Part shown: positions 45,071-53,285 of the stretch, piece after piece
Position numbering within the stretch: the stretch's first letter is position 1
Layout: each line of letters starts with the position of its first letter
DNA from: Noviherbaspirillum sp. UKPF54
Lineage (GTDB): Bacteria; Pseudomonadota; Gammaproteobacteria; Burkholderiales; Burkholderiaceae_D
NCBI RefSeq assembly: GCF_007874125.1
Contig: NZ_CP040128.1
Location: forward strand, 1,674,001-1,738,000
DNA length: 64,000 nucleotides
Direction of reading: 5' to 3'
Notes under the pieces: generated by a model
The model's database searches: none
Seen by the model: the letters and a program-made list of their open reading frames with translations, nothing else
Told to the model about the DNA's origin: nothing
Translations under genes and position numbers: made by a program

Positions 45071-46174
45071 ATGTCCACGCTGCACCCGCCCGAACCGATC
45101 GTGCACGTCGGCGTGTCGGCTTACCGGATTCCCACCGACGCCCCGGAGTCGGATGGCACGCTGGAATGGGATTCCACCACGCTGGTACTGGTGCGCATCA
45201 ACGCCGGCGGCGCCTCCGGCATCGGCTACACCTATGCCGACACCGCCACCGCCGCCCTGATCCGCGACAGGCTGGCCCCCCTGCTCCACGGGCGCGACGC
45301 GCTGTCGATCAACGCGCGCTGGCAAGACATGGCGACGGCGATCCGCAATCTCGGCCGCCCCGGCATCTGTTCGATGGCCATCTCGGCGGTCGACGTCGCG
45401 CTGTGGGACTTGAAGGGAAAACTGCTCAACGTCTCGCTGGCGGCGCTGCTGGGGCCGGCGCGGCAGGCGATCGCTGTCTACGGCAGCGGCGGCTTCACCA
45501 GCTATTCGGAGCAACGGCTGCGCGAGCAGCTCGGCGGCTGGGCGCAGAGCGGCATACGCCACGTGAAGATGAAGATCGGGCGCGAACCGGAGCATGACGT
45601 GGCGCGCGTGCGCGCCGCGCGCGAAGCGATCGGCGTGGATACCGGTCTGTTCGTCGACGCCAATGGCGCCTATACCCGCAAGCAGGCGCTGGCGTTCGCC
45701 CGCGACTTCGCGCAGCACGACGTAACCTGGTTCGAGGAACCGGTGTCGTCGGACGACCTGTCCAGCCTGCGCCTGCTGCGCGACGACGGCCCGCCCGGCA
45801 TGGCCATATCGGCCGGCGAGTACGGCTACGACCTGCCCTATTTCCGGCGCATGCTGGAGGCGCAGGCGGTCGACGTGCTGCAGGCTGACGCCACGCGCTG
45901 CGGCGGCGTCACCGGCTTTCTCGGCGCTTGCGCGCTGTGCGAGGCCTGGGGCATCCCACTGTCGAGCCACTGCGCTCCGGCCCTGCACCTGCCGCTGATG
46001 TGCGCCGCGCGGCCCGGCATCCATCTCGAATATTTCCACGACCATGCACGCATCGAGCACATGCTGTTCGAAGGCGCGGCCGTGCCGGACAATGGCATGC
46101 TGGCGCCGGAGATGGCGCGGCCGGGTCTGGGCATCGAGTTCCGGCGCCAGGAGGCGAGATGTTACGAGGTCTAG
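45071..46174 (+). CDS. Mandelate racemase / muconate lactonizing enzyme-family protein
   Basis: A 367-residue enolase-superfamily enzyme. It has the KMKIG (KxK) pair, metal ligands in FVDANGAY, WFEEPVS and AISAGEYGY, the QADATRCGG segment, and a histidine in SSHCAPALHLPL. The Asp-His dyad fits a sugar-acid dehydratase or racemase. It starts 3 bases after the TPP gene and overlaps the next gene by 16 bases. Confidence 0.87.
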   Translation: MSTLHPPEPIVHVGVSAYRIPTDAPESDGTLEWDSTTLVLVRINAGGASGIGYTYADTATAALIRDRLAPLLHGRDALSINARWQDMATAIRNLGRPGICSMAISAVDVALWDLKGKLLNVSLAALLGPARQAIAVYGSGGFTSYSEQRLREQLGGWAQSGIRHVKMKIGREPEHDVARVRAAREAIGVDTGLFVDANGAYTRKQALAFARDFAQHDVTWFEEPVSSDDLSSLRLLRDDGPPGMAISAGEYGYDLPYFRRMLEAQAVDVLQADATRCGGVTGFLGACALCEAWGIPLSSHCAPALHLPLMCAARPGIHLEYFHDHARIEHMLFEGAAVPDNGMLAPEMARPGLGIEFRRQEARCYEV

Positions 46175-49089
46175 TCGACACGAAATCGAATGCGCCGCCG
46201 CTGGCCCAGGGGTTCGGCGACATGAAGCGGCTGGAGGCCGAGCTCAGGCAAGGCATCGCCGGCGAAGTGAGATTCGATAACGGCAGCCGCGCGCTGTACG
46301 CCGCCGATGCGTCGAACTACCGGCAGGTGCCGATCGGCGTGGTGATCCCGCGCACTATCGAGGACGTGATCGAGACGGTGCGCCTGTGCTACCGCTACGG
46401 CGCGCCGGTGCTGTCGCGCGGCGGCGGCACCAGCCTGTGCGGCCAGTGCTGCAACGTCGCGGTGGTGATCGACTTTTCCAAGTACCTGAACCAGGTGCTG
46501 GAAATCGACGCGCAGGCCAGGACCGCGCGCGTGCAGCCCGGCTGCGTGCTGGACGACCTGCGCCACGCGGCCGAACGGCAGGGCCTGACCTTCGCACCCG
46601 ATCCCGCCACCCACAACCACAACACGCTGGGCGGCATGATCGGCAACAACTCCTGCGGCCCGCATTCCGTGATGGGCGGCGAAACGGTGCACAACATCAT
46701 CGAGCTCGACGTGCTGACCTACGACGGCACGCGCATGACGGTCGGCGCCACTTCGGACGAACAGCTGCGGGAAATCCTCGCCCAACCGGGCCGGCGCGGC
46801 GACATCTATGCGCACCTGCAAAAGCTGCGCGACCGGTACGCCAACCAGATCCGGGGGCGCTTCCCGCAGATTCCGCGCCGGGTGTCCGGCTATAACCTGG
46901 AAGCGCTGCTGCCGGAGCATGGCTTCCATGTGGCGCGGGCGCTGGTCGGCTCGGAAGCGACCTGCGTGGTGGTCCTGGAAGCCAAGGTGCGGCTGCTCGA
47001 CAATCCGGCGGCGCGCTCGCTGCTGGTGCTGGGCTACAAGGATGTGTACGAGGCCGGCGACCATGTGCCGGAAATCCTGAAGCACAAGCCGATCGCGCTG
47101 GAAGGCATGGACGACCGGCTGATCGCCGACATGACGGCGGTACACCTGCACCCGGACAACGTGAAACTGCTGCCGGAAGGCGGCGGCTGGCTGCTGGTCG
47201 AATTCGGCGGCACCGGCAAGGACGACTCCGACGCCCAGGCGCGGCGGCTGATGGATGCCCTGCGCCAGGCCGAGAATCCGCCGTCGATGAAGCTGTTCGA
47301 CGATCCTCCGGTGGAAAAGATGATCTGGAAGGTGCGCGAATCCGGCCTGGGCGCCACGGCGCACGTGCCCGACAAGCCGATCACCTGGGAAGGATGGGAA
47401 GATTCGGCGGTGCCGCCCGAGAACCTCGGCCAGTACCTGCGCAAGCTGCGCGCGCTGTTCGAGAAGTACGGCTATGGCTGCGACCTGTACGGCCATTTCG
47501 GCCAGGGATGCGTGCATACGCGCATCGACTTCGACCTGGAGACGGCCGATGGCATCCGCACCTTCCGCGACTTCCTGCACGAAGCGGCGCGCCTGGTGGT
47601 GAGCCTGGGCGGTTCGATCTCGGGCGAGCACGGCGACGGCCAGTCCAAGGCGGAGCTGCTGCCGATCATGTTCGGCGACGAGCTGATGCAGGCTTTCCGC
47701 GAATTCAAGGGAATCTGGGACCCGCACTGGAAAATGAACCCGGGCAAGGTCATCGGGCCCTACCGTGCCGATGAAAACCTGCGGCTGGGCACCGAGTACA
47801 ACCCGCCGGTGCTGCCGGTGCATTTCCACTACCCGCGCGACAACGGCGATTTTTCGCGCACGCTGCTGCGCTGCGTCGGGGTCGGCGAGTGCCGCAAGAA
47901 AGAAGGCACGATGTGCCCGAGCTACATGGCCACCAGGGAGGAAATGCATTCCACCCGCGGACGGGCCCACCTGCTGTTCGAGATGGTACGTGGCGAAGTA
48001 ATCACCGGCGGCTGGAAGGATAAGTCGGTACACGAAGCGCTCGACCTGTGCCTGTCCTGCAAGGGGTGCAAGGGCGAGTGCCCGGTCAACGTCGACATGG
48101 CGACCTACAAGGCCGAATTCATGTCGCATTACTACGCGGGACGGCTGCGCCCGGCGAGCGCCTATGCATTCGGGCTGATCGACCGCTGGGCGAAGCTGGC
48201 GTCGCACGCGCCCGGCCTTGCCAACTTCCTCACGCAGCGCGAGCCGTTCGCCGCGCTGGCGAAGAAAATCGTCGGCATCGCGCCGCAGCGCCGCATCACG
48301 CGGGTGGCCGAGGAATCCTTCTCTTCCTGGTTCGCCAGGCGGAGCCGGAAGGAACAGGGGCGGCGCCGCATCATCCTGTGGCCGGACACCTTCAACAACT
48401 ACTTTCATCCTGAAACCGCCCGCGCCGCACTCGAGGTGCTGGAGCACGCCGGCTTCGAGGTCGCGATTCCGAAGGTTCACCTGTGCTGCGGGCGGCCGCT
48501 GTATGAATTCGGCATGCTCGACCGCGCGAAAAAGTACTTGCAACAAGTACTTGACGTGCTGGCCGACGATATCCGCGCCGGCACGCCGATCGTCGGGCTG
48601 GAACCGGCCTGCGTGTCGGTGTTCCGCGACGAGATGCCGGACCTCTTTTCCTACAACGAGCAAGCCAAACGCCTGCGGGAAAAGGTGTTCCTGCTGAGCG
48701 AATTCCTGGAAAACGAAACCGACGGCTTTCCGTTTCCGAAGCTGGAGCGCCGCGCCATCGTGCACGGACACTGCCATCACAAGGCGGTGCTGAAGATGGA
48801 CGCCGAAATGGCGGTCATGAAAAAGCTGGGACTCGACTTCCAGCTGCTCGACTCCGGCTGCTGCGGCATGGCCGGCTCGTTCGGCTTCGAAAAGGAAAAG
48901 TACGGCGTCTCGATGCAATGCGCCGAGCGCGTGCTGCTGCCTGCCGTGCGCAACGCGGGCGATGGAACGCTGGTGATTGCCGACGGCTTCAGCTGCCGCG
49001 AGCAGCTGTTGCAGACGACCGATGCAGAACCGCTGCACCTGGCGCAGGTATTGCGCATGGCGCTGCACCAACACGATGGAAAACGTTAA
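46159..49089 (+). CDS. FAD-linked oxidase with Fe-S and CCG domains (GlcD-GlcF / D-2-hydroxyacid dehydrogenase-like fusion)
   Basis: A 976-residue fusion. The first half is a VAO-type FAD domain (PVLSRGGGTSLCGQCC, GNNSCGPHSVMGG, SISGEHGDGQ). The second half carries 4Fe-4S binding (CVGVGECRKKEGTMCP, CLSCKGCKGECP) and two cysteine-rich CCG segments (LCCGRPLYEFG, CCGMAGSFG) that could bind further clusters. It oxidises a 2-hydroxyacid and passes electrons to a quinone or cytochrome. ATG 46159 has AGGAGG four bases upstream and overlaps the previous gene. Confidence 0.87.
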   Translation: MLRGLVDTKSNAPPLAQGFGDMKRLEAELRQGIAGEVRFDNGSRALYAADASNYRQVPIGVVIPRTIEDVIETVRLCYRYGAPVLSRGGGTSLCGQCCNVAVVIDFSKYLNQVLEIDAQARTARVQPGCVLDDLRHAAERQGLTFAPDPATHNHNTLGGMIGNNSCGPHSVMGGETVHNIIELDVLTYDGTRMTVGATSDEQLREILAQPGRRGDIYAHLQKLRDRYANQIRGRFPQIPRRVSGYNLEALLPEHGFHVARALVGSEATCVVVLEAKVRLLDNPAARSLLVLGYKDVYEAGDHVPEILKHKPIALEGMDDRLIADMTAVHLHPDNVKLLPEGGGWLLVEFGGTGKDDSDAQARRLMDALRQAENPPSMKLFDDPPVEKMIWKVRESGLGATAHVPDKPITWEGWEDSAVPPENLGQYLRKLRALFEKYGYGCDLYGHFGQGCVHTRIDFDLETADGIRTFRDFLHEAARLVVSLGGSISGEHGDGQSKAELLPIMFGDELMQAFREFKGIWDPHWKMNPGKVIGPYRADENLRLGTEYNPPVLPVHFHYPRDNGDFSRTLLRCVGVGECRKKEGTMCPSYMATREEMHSTRGRAHLLFEMVRGEVITGGWKDKSVHEALDLCLSCKGCKGECPVNVDMATYKAEFMSHYYAGRLRPASAYAFGLIDRWAKLASHAPGLANFLTQREPFAALAKKIVGIAPQRRITRVAEESFSSWFARRSRKEQGRRRIILWPDTFNNYFHPETARAALEVLEHAGFEVAIPKVHLCCGRPLYEFGMLDRAKKYLQQVLDVLADDIRAGTPIVGLEPACVSVFRDEMPDLFSYNEQAKRLREKVFLLSEFLENETDGFPFPKLERRAIVHGHCHHKAVLKMDAEMAVMKKLGLDFQLLDSGCCGMAGSFGFEKEKYGVSMQCAERVLLPAVRNAGDGTLVIADGFSCREQLLQTTDAEPLHLAQVLRMALHQHDGKR

Positions 49090-49104
49090 GACAAGGAGGT
49101 GCAA

Positions 49105-49479
49105 TTGGACCCGATCGGAAAACTGCGCTGGGCAATCGCCGAAGGCTATATCCCGCCGCAAAGCACCGGCAGCGGCCGGGAAACGGTCAGCCACGAAACG
49201 GCCTGCATCCTGAATGCGGGCGACCAGCCGGCGCAGATCGCCATCACCATTTTCTTCAAGGACCGCTCGCCGGCCGGGCCGTACCGGGTAACGGTGGCGG
49301 CGCGCCGCACGCTGCACCTGCGCTTCAACGACTTGCGTGACCCGGAGCCGATCCCGCCCGGCACCGACTATGCCAGCGTCATCGAGTCCGACGTGCCGGT
49401 CGTCGTGCAGCACACCCGCCTCGACTCGCGCCAGGCAGAGCTGGCGCTACTGTCGACGATCGCCTATGGCGGCGACTGA
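49105..49479 (+). CDS. Sensory rhodopsin transducer-like (ASRT superfamily) protein
   Basis: A 124-residue protein highly similar in pattern to the Anabaena sensory rhodopsin transducer: GKLRWAIAEGYIPP, SHETACILNAGD, GPYRVTVAARRTLHLRFNDL and VVVQHTRLDSRQAELALLS. The start is taken as TTG 49105 because AAGGAGG ends five bases before it; GTG 49099 lies inside that site. No rhodopsin gene is in the window, so it likely binds a small molecule. It follows the FAD/Fe-S gene by 15 bases. Confidence 0.88.
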   Translation: MDPIGKLRWAIAEGYIPPQSTGSGRETVSHETACILNAGDQPAQIAITIFFKDRSPAGPYRVTVAARRTLHLRFNDLRDPEPIPPGTDYASVIESDVPVVVQHTRLDSRQAELALLSTIAYGGD

Positions 49480-49527
49480 GGCTGCCTGGGCGCGGAATAT
49501 ATTGAACACCAACCGATTGGAGGCATC

Positions 49528-49995
49528 ATGCTGAAACCTGGCCTGGCGCCACGGCTTTTCATCGCAGTCGCGGCCTGTTGCATATTCCCTGCGACGGCGC
49601 AGGAAACGGGAGCGGCCAAGAATGAAAACCTCACAGCCCCGATCATTCCGCCACTGTTCATCATCGCGCCGACCGAAGTGCGCACCGATCCGACCTTGGC
49701 GAAAGGCTGCTGGGTACGGCTGTTTCCGCAGCCCGATTATCAGGGCCTGGACGACCTGACCGTCGCCGGGCCGGTGGAACTGCCGTCATTGCACACGCCG
49801 GCCGGCGGCGTGTACTGGAAGCACAAGACGGAAAGCGTCATCGTCGGGCCCAAGGCCACGGTGGCCGTATACGAGAACGAGCACTACCGCCATCAGACCG
49901 CGAAGCTCACGCCAGGCACTCGCGAGCCGCAGTTGCGCAAGGGGCTGAAGTTCACGCAGTCGATCGATTCGCTCAAGATCACCTGCGCCAAATGA
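49528..49995 (+). CDS. Secreted beta/gamma-crystallin-fold protein
   Basis: A 155-residue protein with a signal peptide (LFIAVAACCIFPATAQ). The mature part has Greek-key-like segments: GCWVRLFPQPDYQG, KTESVIVGPKATVAVYENEHY and TQSIDSLKITC, as in beta/gamma-crystallins. Such proteins often bind calcium. It lies 48 bases after the transducer-like gene and may belong to that operon. The motif is degenerate, so the family call is moderate. Confidence 0.7.
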   Translation: MLKPGLAPRLFIAVAACCIFPATAQETGAAKNENLTAPIIPPLFIIAPTEVRTDPTLAKGCWVRLFPQPDYQGLDDLTVAGPVELPSLHTPAGGVYWKHKTESVIVGPKATVAVYENEHYRHQTAKLTPGTREPQLRKGLKFTQSIDSLKITCAK

Positions 49996-50027
49996 TGCCG
50001 CCGGCGCCACGCGCGCAGCGCTCCGGA

Positions 50028-50279
50028 TCAACGGCCGGACGATTCCCTCGGCTTGACTTCCGGGTTGTTGATAACCTTATCCACGCCAGCCACCTGCTTG
50101 GCTGCCGTGACGGCGTCGCTGGCCTGCTTCTGGTTGTCGACGAATCCGCTCAGCGGCACGACGCCGCGATAGGCGTCAACGTTGATTTTCATTGCCTGGC
50201 CCACGCTTTCGCTTTGCGCGAGTTCGGTTTTGTCGCGTGCAGTGATCGAGGCGTCATCCAGCGCCTGACCGGTATTGCT
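50028..50279 (-). pseudogene. 5'-truncated BON-domain protein gene
   Basis: An open frame on the minus strand reads QALDDASITARDKTELAQ, then KINVDAYRGVVPLSGFVD and GVDKVINNPEV, a clear single BON domain. A TGA lies directly upstream of its first codon (50282-50280) and no signal peptide or start precedes it. The only ATG (50192) is inside the domain and would give 54 residues. Complete homologues are exported and longer, so this looks like a remnant. Confidence 0.75.
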
Positions 50280-50419
50280 TCATAACCAAAATCGCGTTTG
50301 GCAGGCGGGAGCTCCCTGTGGCGCGCGAGAATTTACACATGCCGTGTAATTTGTATTGGCTGGAATAGATTTCCAAAGCAAAACGCATCATCCGCGCGCC
50401 CGTTCCCTGCTCCCTCCAC

Positions 50420-50435
50420 TGGTACGGCCCTTGCA
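50420..50435 (+). promoter_or_regulatory. Sigma-54 (RpoN) promoter
   Basis: TGGTACG-GCCC-TTGCA. GG at 50421-50422 and GC at 50433-50434 are ten bases apart. It differs from the consensus at one position (T for C). Transcription would start near 50446, about 41 bases before the DUF2795 ATG. Confidence 0.75.
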
Positions 50436-50486
50436 GCCAGGTACGCAGGCCGCGCGGTGCGGCCTGCATTTCCATTGGAGCAAACC

Positions 50487-50693
50487 ATGTCCCAGATAAA
50501 CCCAATCCAGCTTCAGAAATTCCTCAAAGGCGTCGACTACCCAGCCTCGAAGAACACGCTGATCGAGAATGCCAAGAAGATGGGTGCCGACGAAAACGTA
50601 TGCAATTCGCTGGAACAGCTGCCGGACGAAGAGTTCGAGGCGCCGATCGACGTCAGTCAGGCCTTGTCGAAAGAACAGAAAAAACATCATTGA
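50487..50693 (+). CDS. DUF2795-domain protein
   Basis: A 68-residue soluble protein. LQKFLKGVDYPASKNTLIEN and a following helix with DENVCNSLEQLPDEEFE match the DUF2795 pattern, seen in small proteins of unknown role. It is the first gene of a sigma-54 promoter-led operon, followed after 3 bases by the ZIP transporter. Confidence 0.85.
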   Translation: MSQINPIQLQKFLKGVDYPASKNTLIENAKKMGADENVCNSLEQLPDEEFEAPIDVSQALSKEQKKHH

Positions 50694-50696
50694 CCC

Positions 50697-51446
50697 ATGT
50701 CCCTTTCCCTGCAAGCCTTGTTGTGGGGGCTGGTGGCCGGTTCCGCGCTGGTAGCCGGCGCGGGCATCGGCTACTTCATGCATCTGCCGCAGCGCGCGGT
50801 GGCGGCGGTGATGGCGTTCGGCAGCGGCGTGCTGATCTCAGCGCTGTCCCTGGAGTTGATGGAAGAAGCTTTCCAGCGCGGCGGTTTCGACTCGACCGCC
50901 ATCGGCTTTGTCGCCGGCGCGGCTGTCTATACGCTGGCCAATGTCGCGCTCGCGCGGTTCGGCGCCAAGCATCGCAAGCGCTCCGGGTCGCAGCAATCAG
51001 AGTCGAAGCAGAGCGGCAGCGGCATGGCGATCGCAGTCGGCTCGTTACTGGACGGCATCCCGGAATCGATCGTAATCGGCGTCTCCATGATCGCCGGCGG
51101 CACCGTCAGCACGGTGGCCGTGGCGGCGGTCTTCCTGTCGAATATTCCCGAGGGACTGTCGAGCGCGGCCGGCATGAAGAAGGCCGGTCGCTCGGTCCGC
51201 TATATCTTCGGCCTGTGGTTCGGAATCGCCGTGGTGTGCGGCGTGGCCGCGTGGGCCGGTTATGCGGTGTTCAGCCGCTTTTCCGATGACGTGATTGCGG
51301 CCACCAATGCGGTCGCGGCCGGCGCCATCCTTACCATGCTGGCCGACACCATGATCCCGGAAGCGTTCGAATCCGCCCACAATTTCAGCGGCCTGATCAC
51401 GGTGCTCGGCTTTCTGGCCGCTTTCGTTCTGAGCAAGCTGAGTTGA
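50697..51446 (+). CDS. ZIP-family metal transporter
   Basis: A 249-residue membrane protein with about eight helices. The metal-pathway residues are in AVGSLLDGIPESIVIG (TM4, in place of the usual H-N-x-P-E-G) and SNIPEGLSSA (TM5, PEG motif). The TM4 His is replaced by Asp (LLDGIPES), a ZIP variant pattern. It probably takes up a divalent metal. Substrate is unknown. Confidence 0.85.
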   Translation: MSLSLQALLWGLVAGSALVAGAGIGYFMHLPQRAVAAVMAFGSGVLISALSLELMEEAFQRGGFDSTAIGFVAGAAVYTLANVALARFGAKHRKRSGSQQSESKQSGSGMAIAVGSLLDGIPESIVIGVSMIAGGTVSTVAVAAVFLSNIPEGLSSAAGMKKAGRSVRYIFGLWFGIAVVCGVAAWAGYAVFSRFSDDVIAATNAVAAGAILTMLADTMIPEAFESAHNFSGLITVLGFLAAFVLSKLS

Positions 51447-51477
51447 TACGTACTGGAACCACGGAAGGAGATCGGTA

Positions 51478-51870
51478 TTGTTTCATCTGGTCGAAGAGCA
51501 GGTGCAGGCCGGCGTCGAATGGCTGCGGCTGCTGGTGGAAACGCTGGGCGCGCTGGTTATCGCGGCCGGCGTGGCGGTCGCGCTGGCCGGTATCCTGCGC
51601 CACCTGCTTGCCAGCTGCGACGCGCCGTTCACGCCGATCCGCCTGTCGTTCGCGCGCTACCTGACGCTGGCGCTGGAACTGCAGCTGGCGGCCGATATCC
51701 TCTCGACTTCGGTGGCGCCGACCTGGGAGCGCATCGGCAAGCTGGCCGCCATCGCCGTCATCCGGACCGCGCTCAACTATTTCCTGAGCCGCGAAATGAA
51801 GGATGAGCAAGCCGCCGGCGAGGCCGCGCAGCGCGGCCATCCGCAGGCAACCGGGGAGAAGCTGCAATGA
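51478..51870 (+). CDS. DUF1622 membrane protein
   Basis: A 130-residue protein, likely TTG start at 51478 with GGAG upstream. Three hydrophobic stretches (ALVIAAGVAVALAGIL, YLTLALELQLAADILS and IAVIRTALNYFL) match DUF1622. Its role is unknown. It overlaps the HPP gene by four bases. Confidence 0.8.
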   Translation: MFHLVEEQVQAGVEWLRLLVETLGALVIAAGVAVALAGILRHLLASCDAPFTPIRLSFARYLTLALELQLAADILSTSVAPTWERIGKLAAIAVIRTALNYFLSREMKDEQAAGEAAQRGHPQATGEKLQ

Positions 51871-52343
51871 ACAGGCTGCCGCGGCGGCGCCGCATCGGGC
51901 TCAAGGGCGAGCTGGCACTGGCGCTGCTGCCGACCATGATCGTTCTGCTGGTGCTGGCTCTGGTCGAGGCGCTGAGCCGGCAGCGCCTGCTGTTCGCGTC
52001 GCTGGCGTCGAGCGCCTTCCTCATCTACCTCGATCCGGAAAACACGGTCAACCAGGTGCGCACCCTGCTGCTGTCGCAGCTCGGCTCGGCCGCGCTCGGC
52101 CTGCTCTCGTTCGAGCTGCTGGGGCCAGGCTACCTGTCGGGCGGCATCGCGATGCTGATCGCCATCGTCGGCATGATCGCCTTGGACGCGATGCATCCGC
52201 CTGCGGTATCGACCGCACTCAGTTTCGGATTGCGCGCGGGCGACGCGAGCAACCTGGCGCTGTTCTCTCTCGCGGTCGGCATCACGGCGCTGTTGATCGG
52301 AATGCAGAAGTCCGCGTTATGGCTGCTGCGGCGCATGAGCTAG
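51867..52343 (+). CDS. HPP-family integral membrane protein
   Basis: A 158-residue protein with four hydrophobic helices and the MHPPAVSTALS motif that names the family. HPP proteins are implicated in nitrite or other anion transport in some organisms, but the role here is not known. It is the last gene of the sigma-54-led operon and converges on the CDF gene with 7 bases between the stops. Confidence 0.8.
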   Translation: MNRLPRRRRIGLKGELALALLPTMIVLLVLALVEALSRQRLLFASLASSAFLIYLDPENTVNQVRTLLLSQLGSAALGLLSFELLGPGYLSGGIAMLIAIVGMIALDAMHPPAVSTALSFGLRAGDASNLALFSLAVGITALLIGMQKSALWLLRRMS

Positions 52344-52350
52344 GGCCGAT

Positions 52351-53268
52351 TCAGCCCTGCGCCGCCGCCGCGATCGGCTTGGCCTCGATATAGATGCGCT
52401 TGATCGAGCGGAAGCGTTCGCGGATGGCGCGCTCGATACGGTTGACCGCGATGGCGATATCGCCGCCGGACACGCCGTTGCGGAACTTGACATCCAGCGT
52501 GAGCAATACCTCGTCGGGGCCGAAGTACATGGTCAGCGGGTGCGCCACAGACGCTACCGCGGGGTCCGACTGCGCCATCCTGCGGATTTCGCGCGCCATG
52601 TCGAGATCCACTCCCTCGCCCACGAGCAGGCTGCGGCTTTCATGGATCAGCAGCACCGCCACGCCGGCCAGCAGTAGGCCGATCGCGATCGATGCCGCGC
52701 CATCCAGTTCTGGCATGCCGAAATGGTGGCTGCTCCAGACGCCGAGGGCTGCCAGCAGCAGGCCGATCAGCGCCGCGCTGTCCTCGGCGACCACGGTGAA
52801 TGTGCTCGGGTCCTTGCTGACATGCAGCGCTTTCAGGAAAGGCTGGTCGCCCTTGTTTTTCAGCACGGCGCGTACCGCGATCGCAAAGCTGGCGCCCTCG
52901 AACAAGGCGGCGCTGCCAAGCACGACGTAGTTCCACGTCGGGTCATACAGCGGCTCCGGGTGCATGATGTGCAGCACGCCTTCGTACGCAGAAATGCCGC
53001 CGCCCACGCCGAAGATGAGGACGGCGACGATCAGGCTCCAGAAATACAGCTCCTTGCCGTAGCCGAACGGGTGTTCCGGGTCTGGCGGCCGCCTGCTGCG
53101 GTGCAGCCCGATGAGCAGCAGCACGCCGTCGCCGGTATCGACGGTGGAATGGACCGCTTCGGACAGCATGGCCGCGCTGCCGGTGATGCCGGCAACGATG
53201 AACTTGGTCGTGGCGATCGCAAGGTTGCCGGCAATCGCGCCGTAGACCACGATACGGGATTCAGTCAT
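52351..53268 (-). CDS. ZnT9-like cation diffusion facilitator
   Basis: A 305-residue CDF protein with TM2 HSTVDTGD and TM5 EDSAALIG, where the usual second histidine is replaced by glutamate. This pairing is typical of the ZnT9/SLC30A9-like branch. A C-terminal domain starts after the helices (MAREIRRMAQ). It lies 17 bases after a short-chain dehydrogenase at the end of the respiratory operon. Metal specificity is unknown. Confidence 0.82.
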   Translation of the reverse strand: MTESRIVVYGAIAGNLAIATTKFIVAGITGSAAMLSEAVHSTVDTGDGVLLLIGLHRSRRPPDPEHPFGYGKELYFWSLIVAVLIFGVGGGISAYEGVLHIMHPEPLYDPTWNYVVLGSAALFEGASFAIAVRAVLKNKGDQPFLKALHVSKDPSTFTVVAEDSAALIGLLLAALGVWSSHHFGMPELDGAASIAIGLLLAGVAVLLIHESRSLLVGEGVDLDMAREIRRMAQSDPAVASVAHPLTMYFGPDEVLLTLDVKFRNGVSGGDIAIAVNRIERAIRERFRSIKRIYIEAKPIAAAAQG

Positions 53269-53285
53269 CGCGGTCTTGCAAGCCG

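Noticed and set aside
43127..46060. 977-residue open frame on the minus strand opposite the TPP and enolase-family genes
   Set aside because: Its composition is dominated by R, A, H and Q, with no recognised motif. The plus-strand genes have intact active sites.
46171..49413. 1080-residue open frame on the minus strand opposite the FAD/Fe-S gene
   Set aside because: Same explanation: antisense shadow of a long GC-rich gene, without family motifs.
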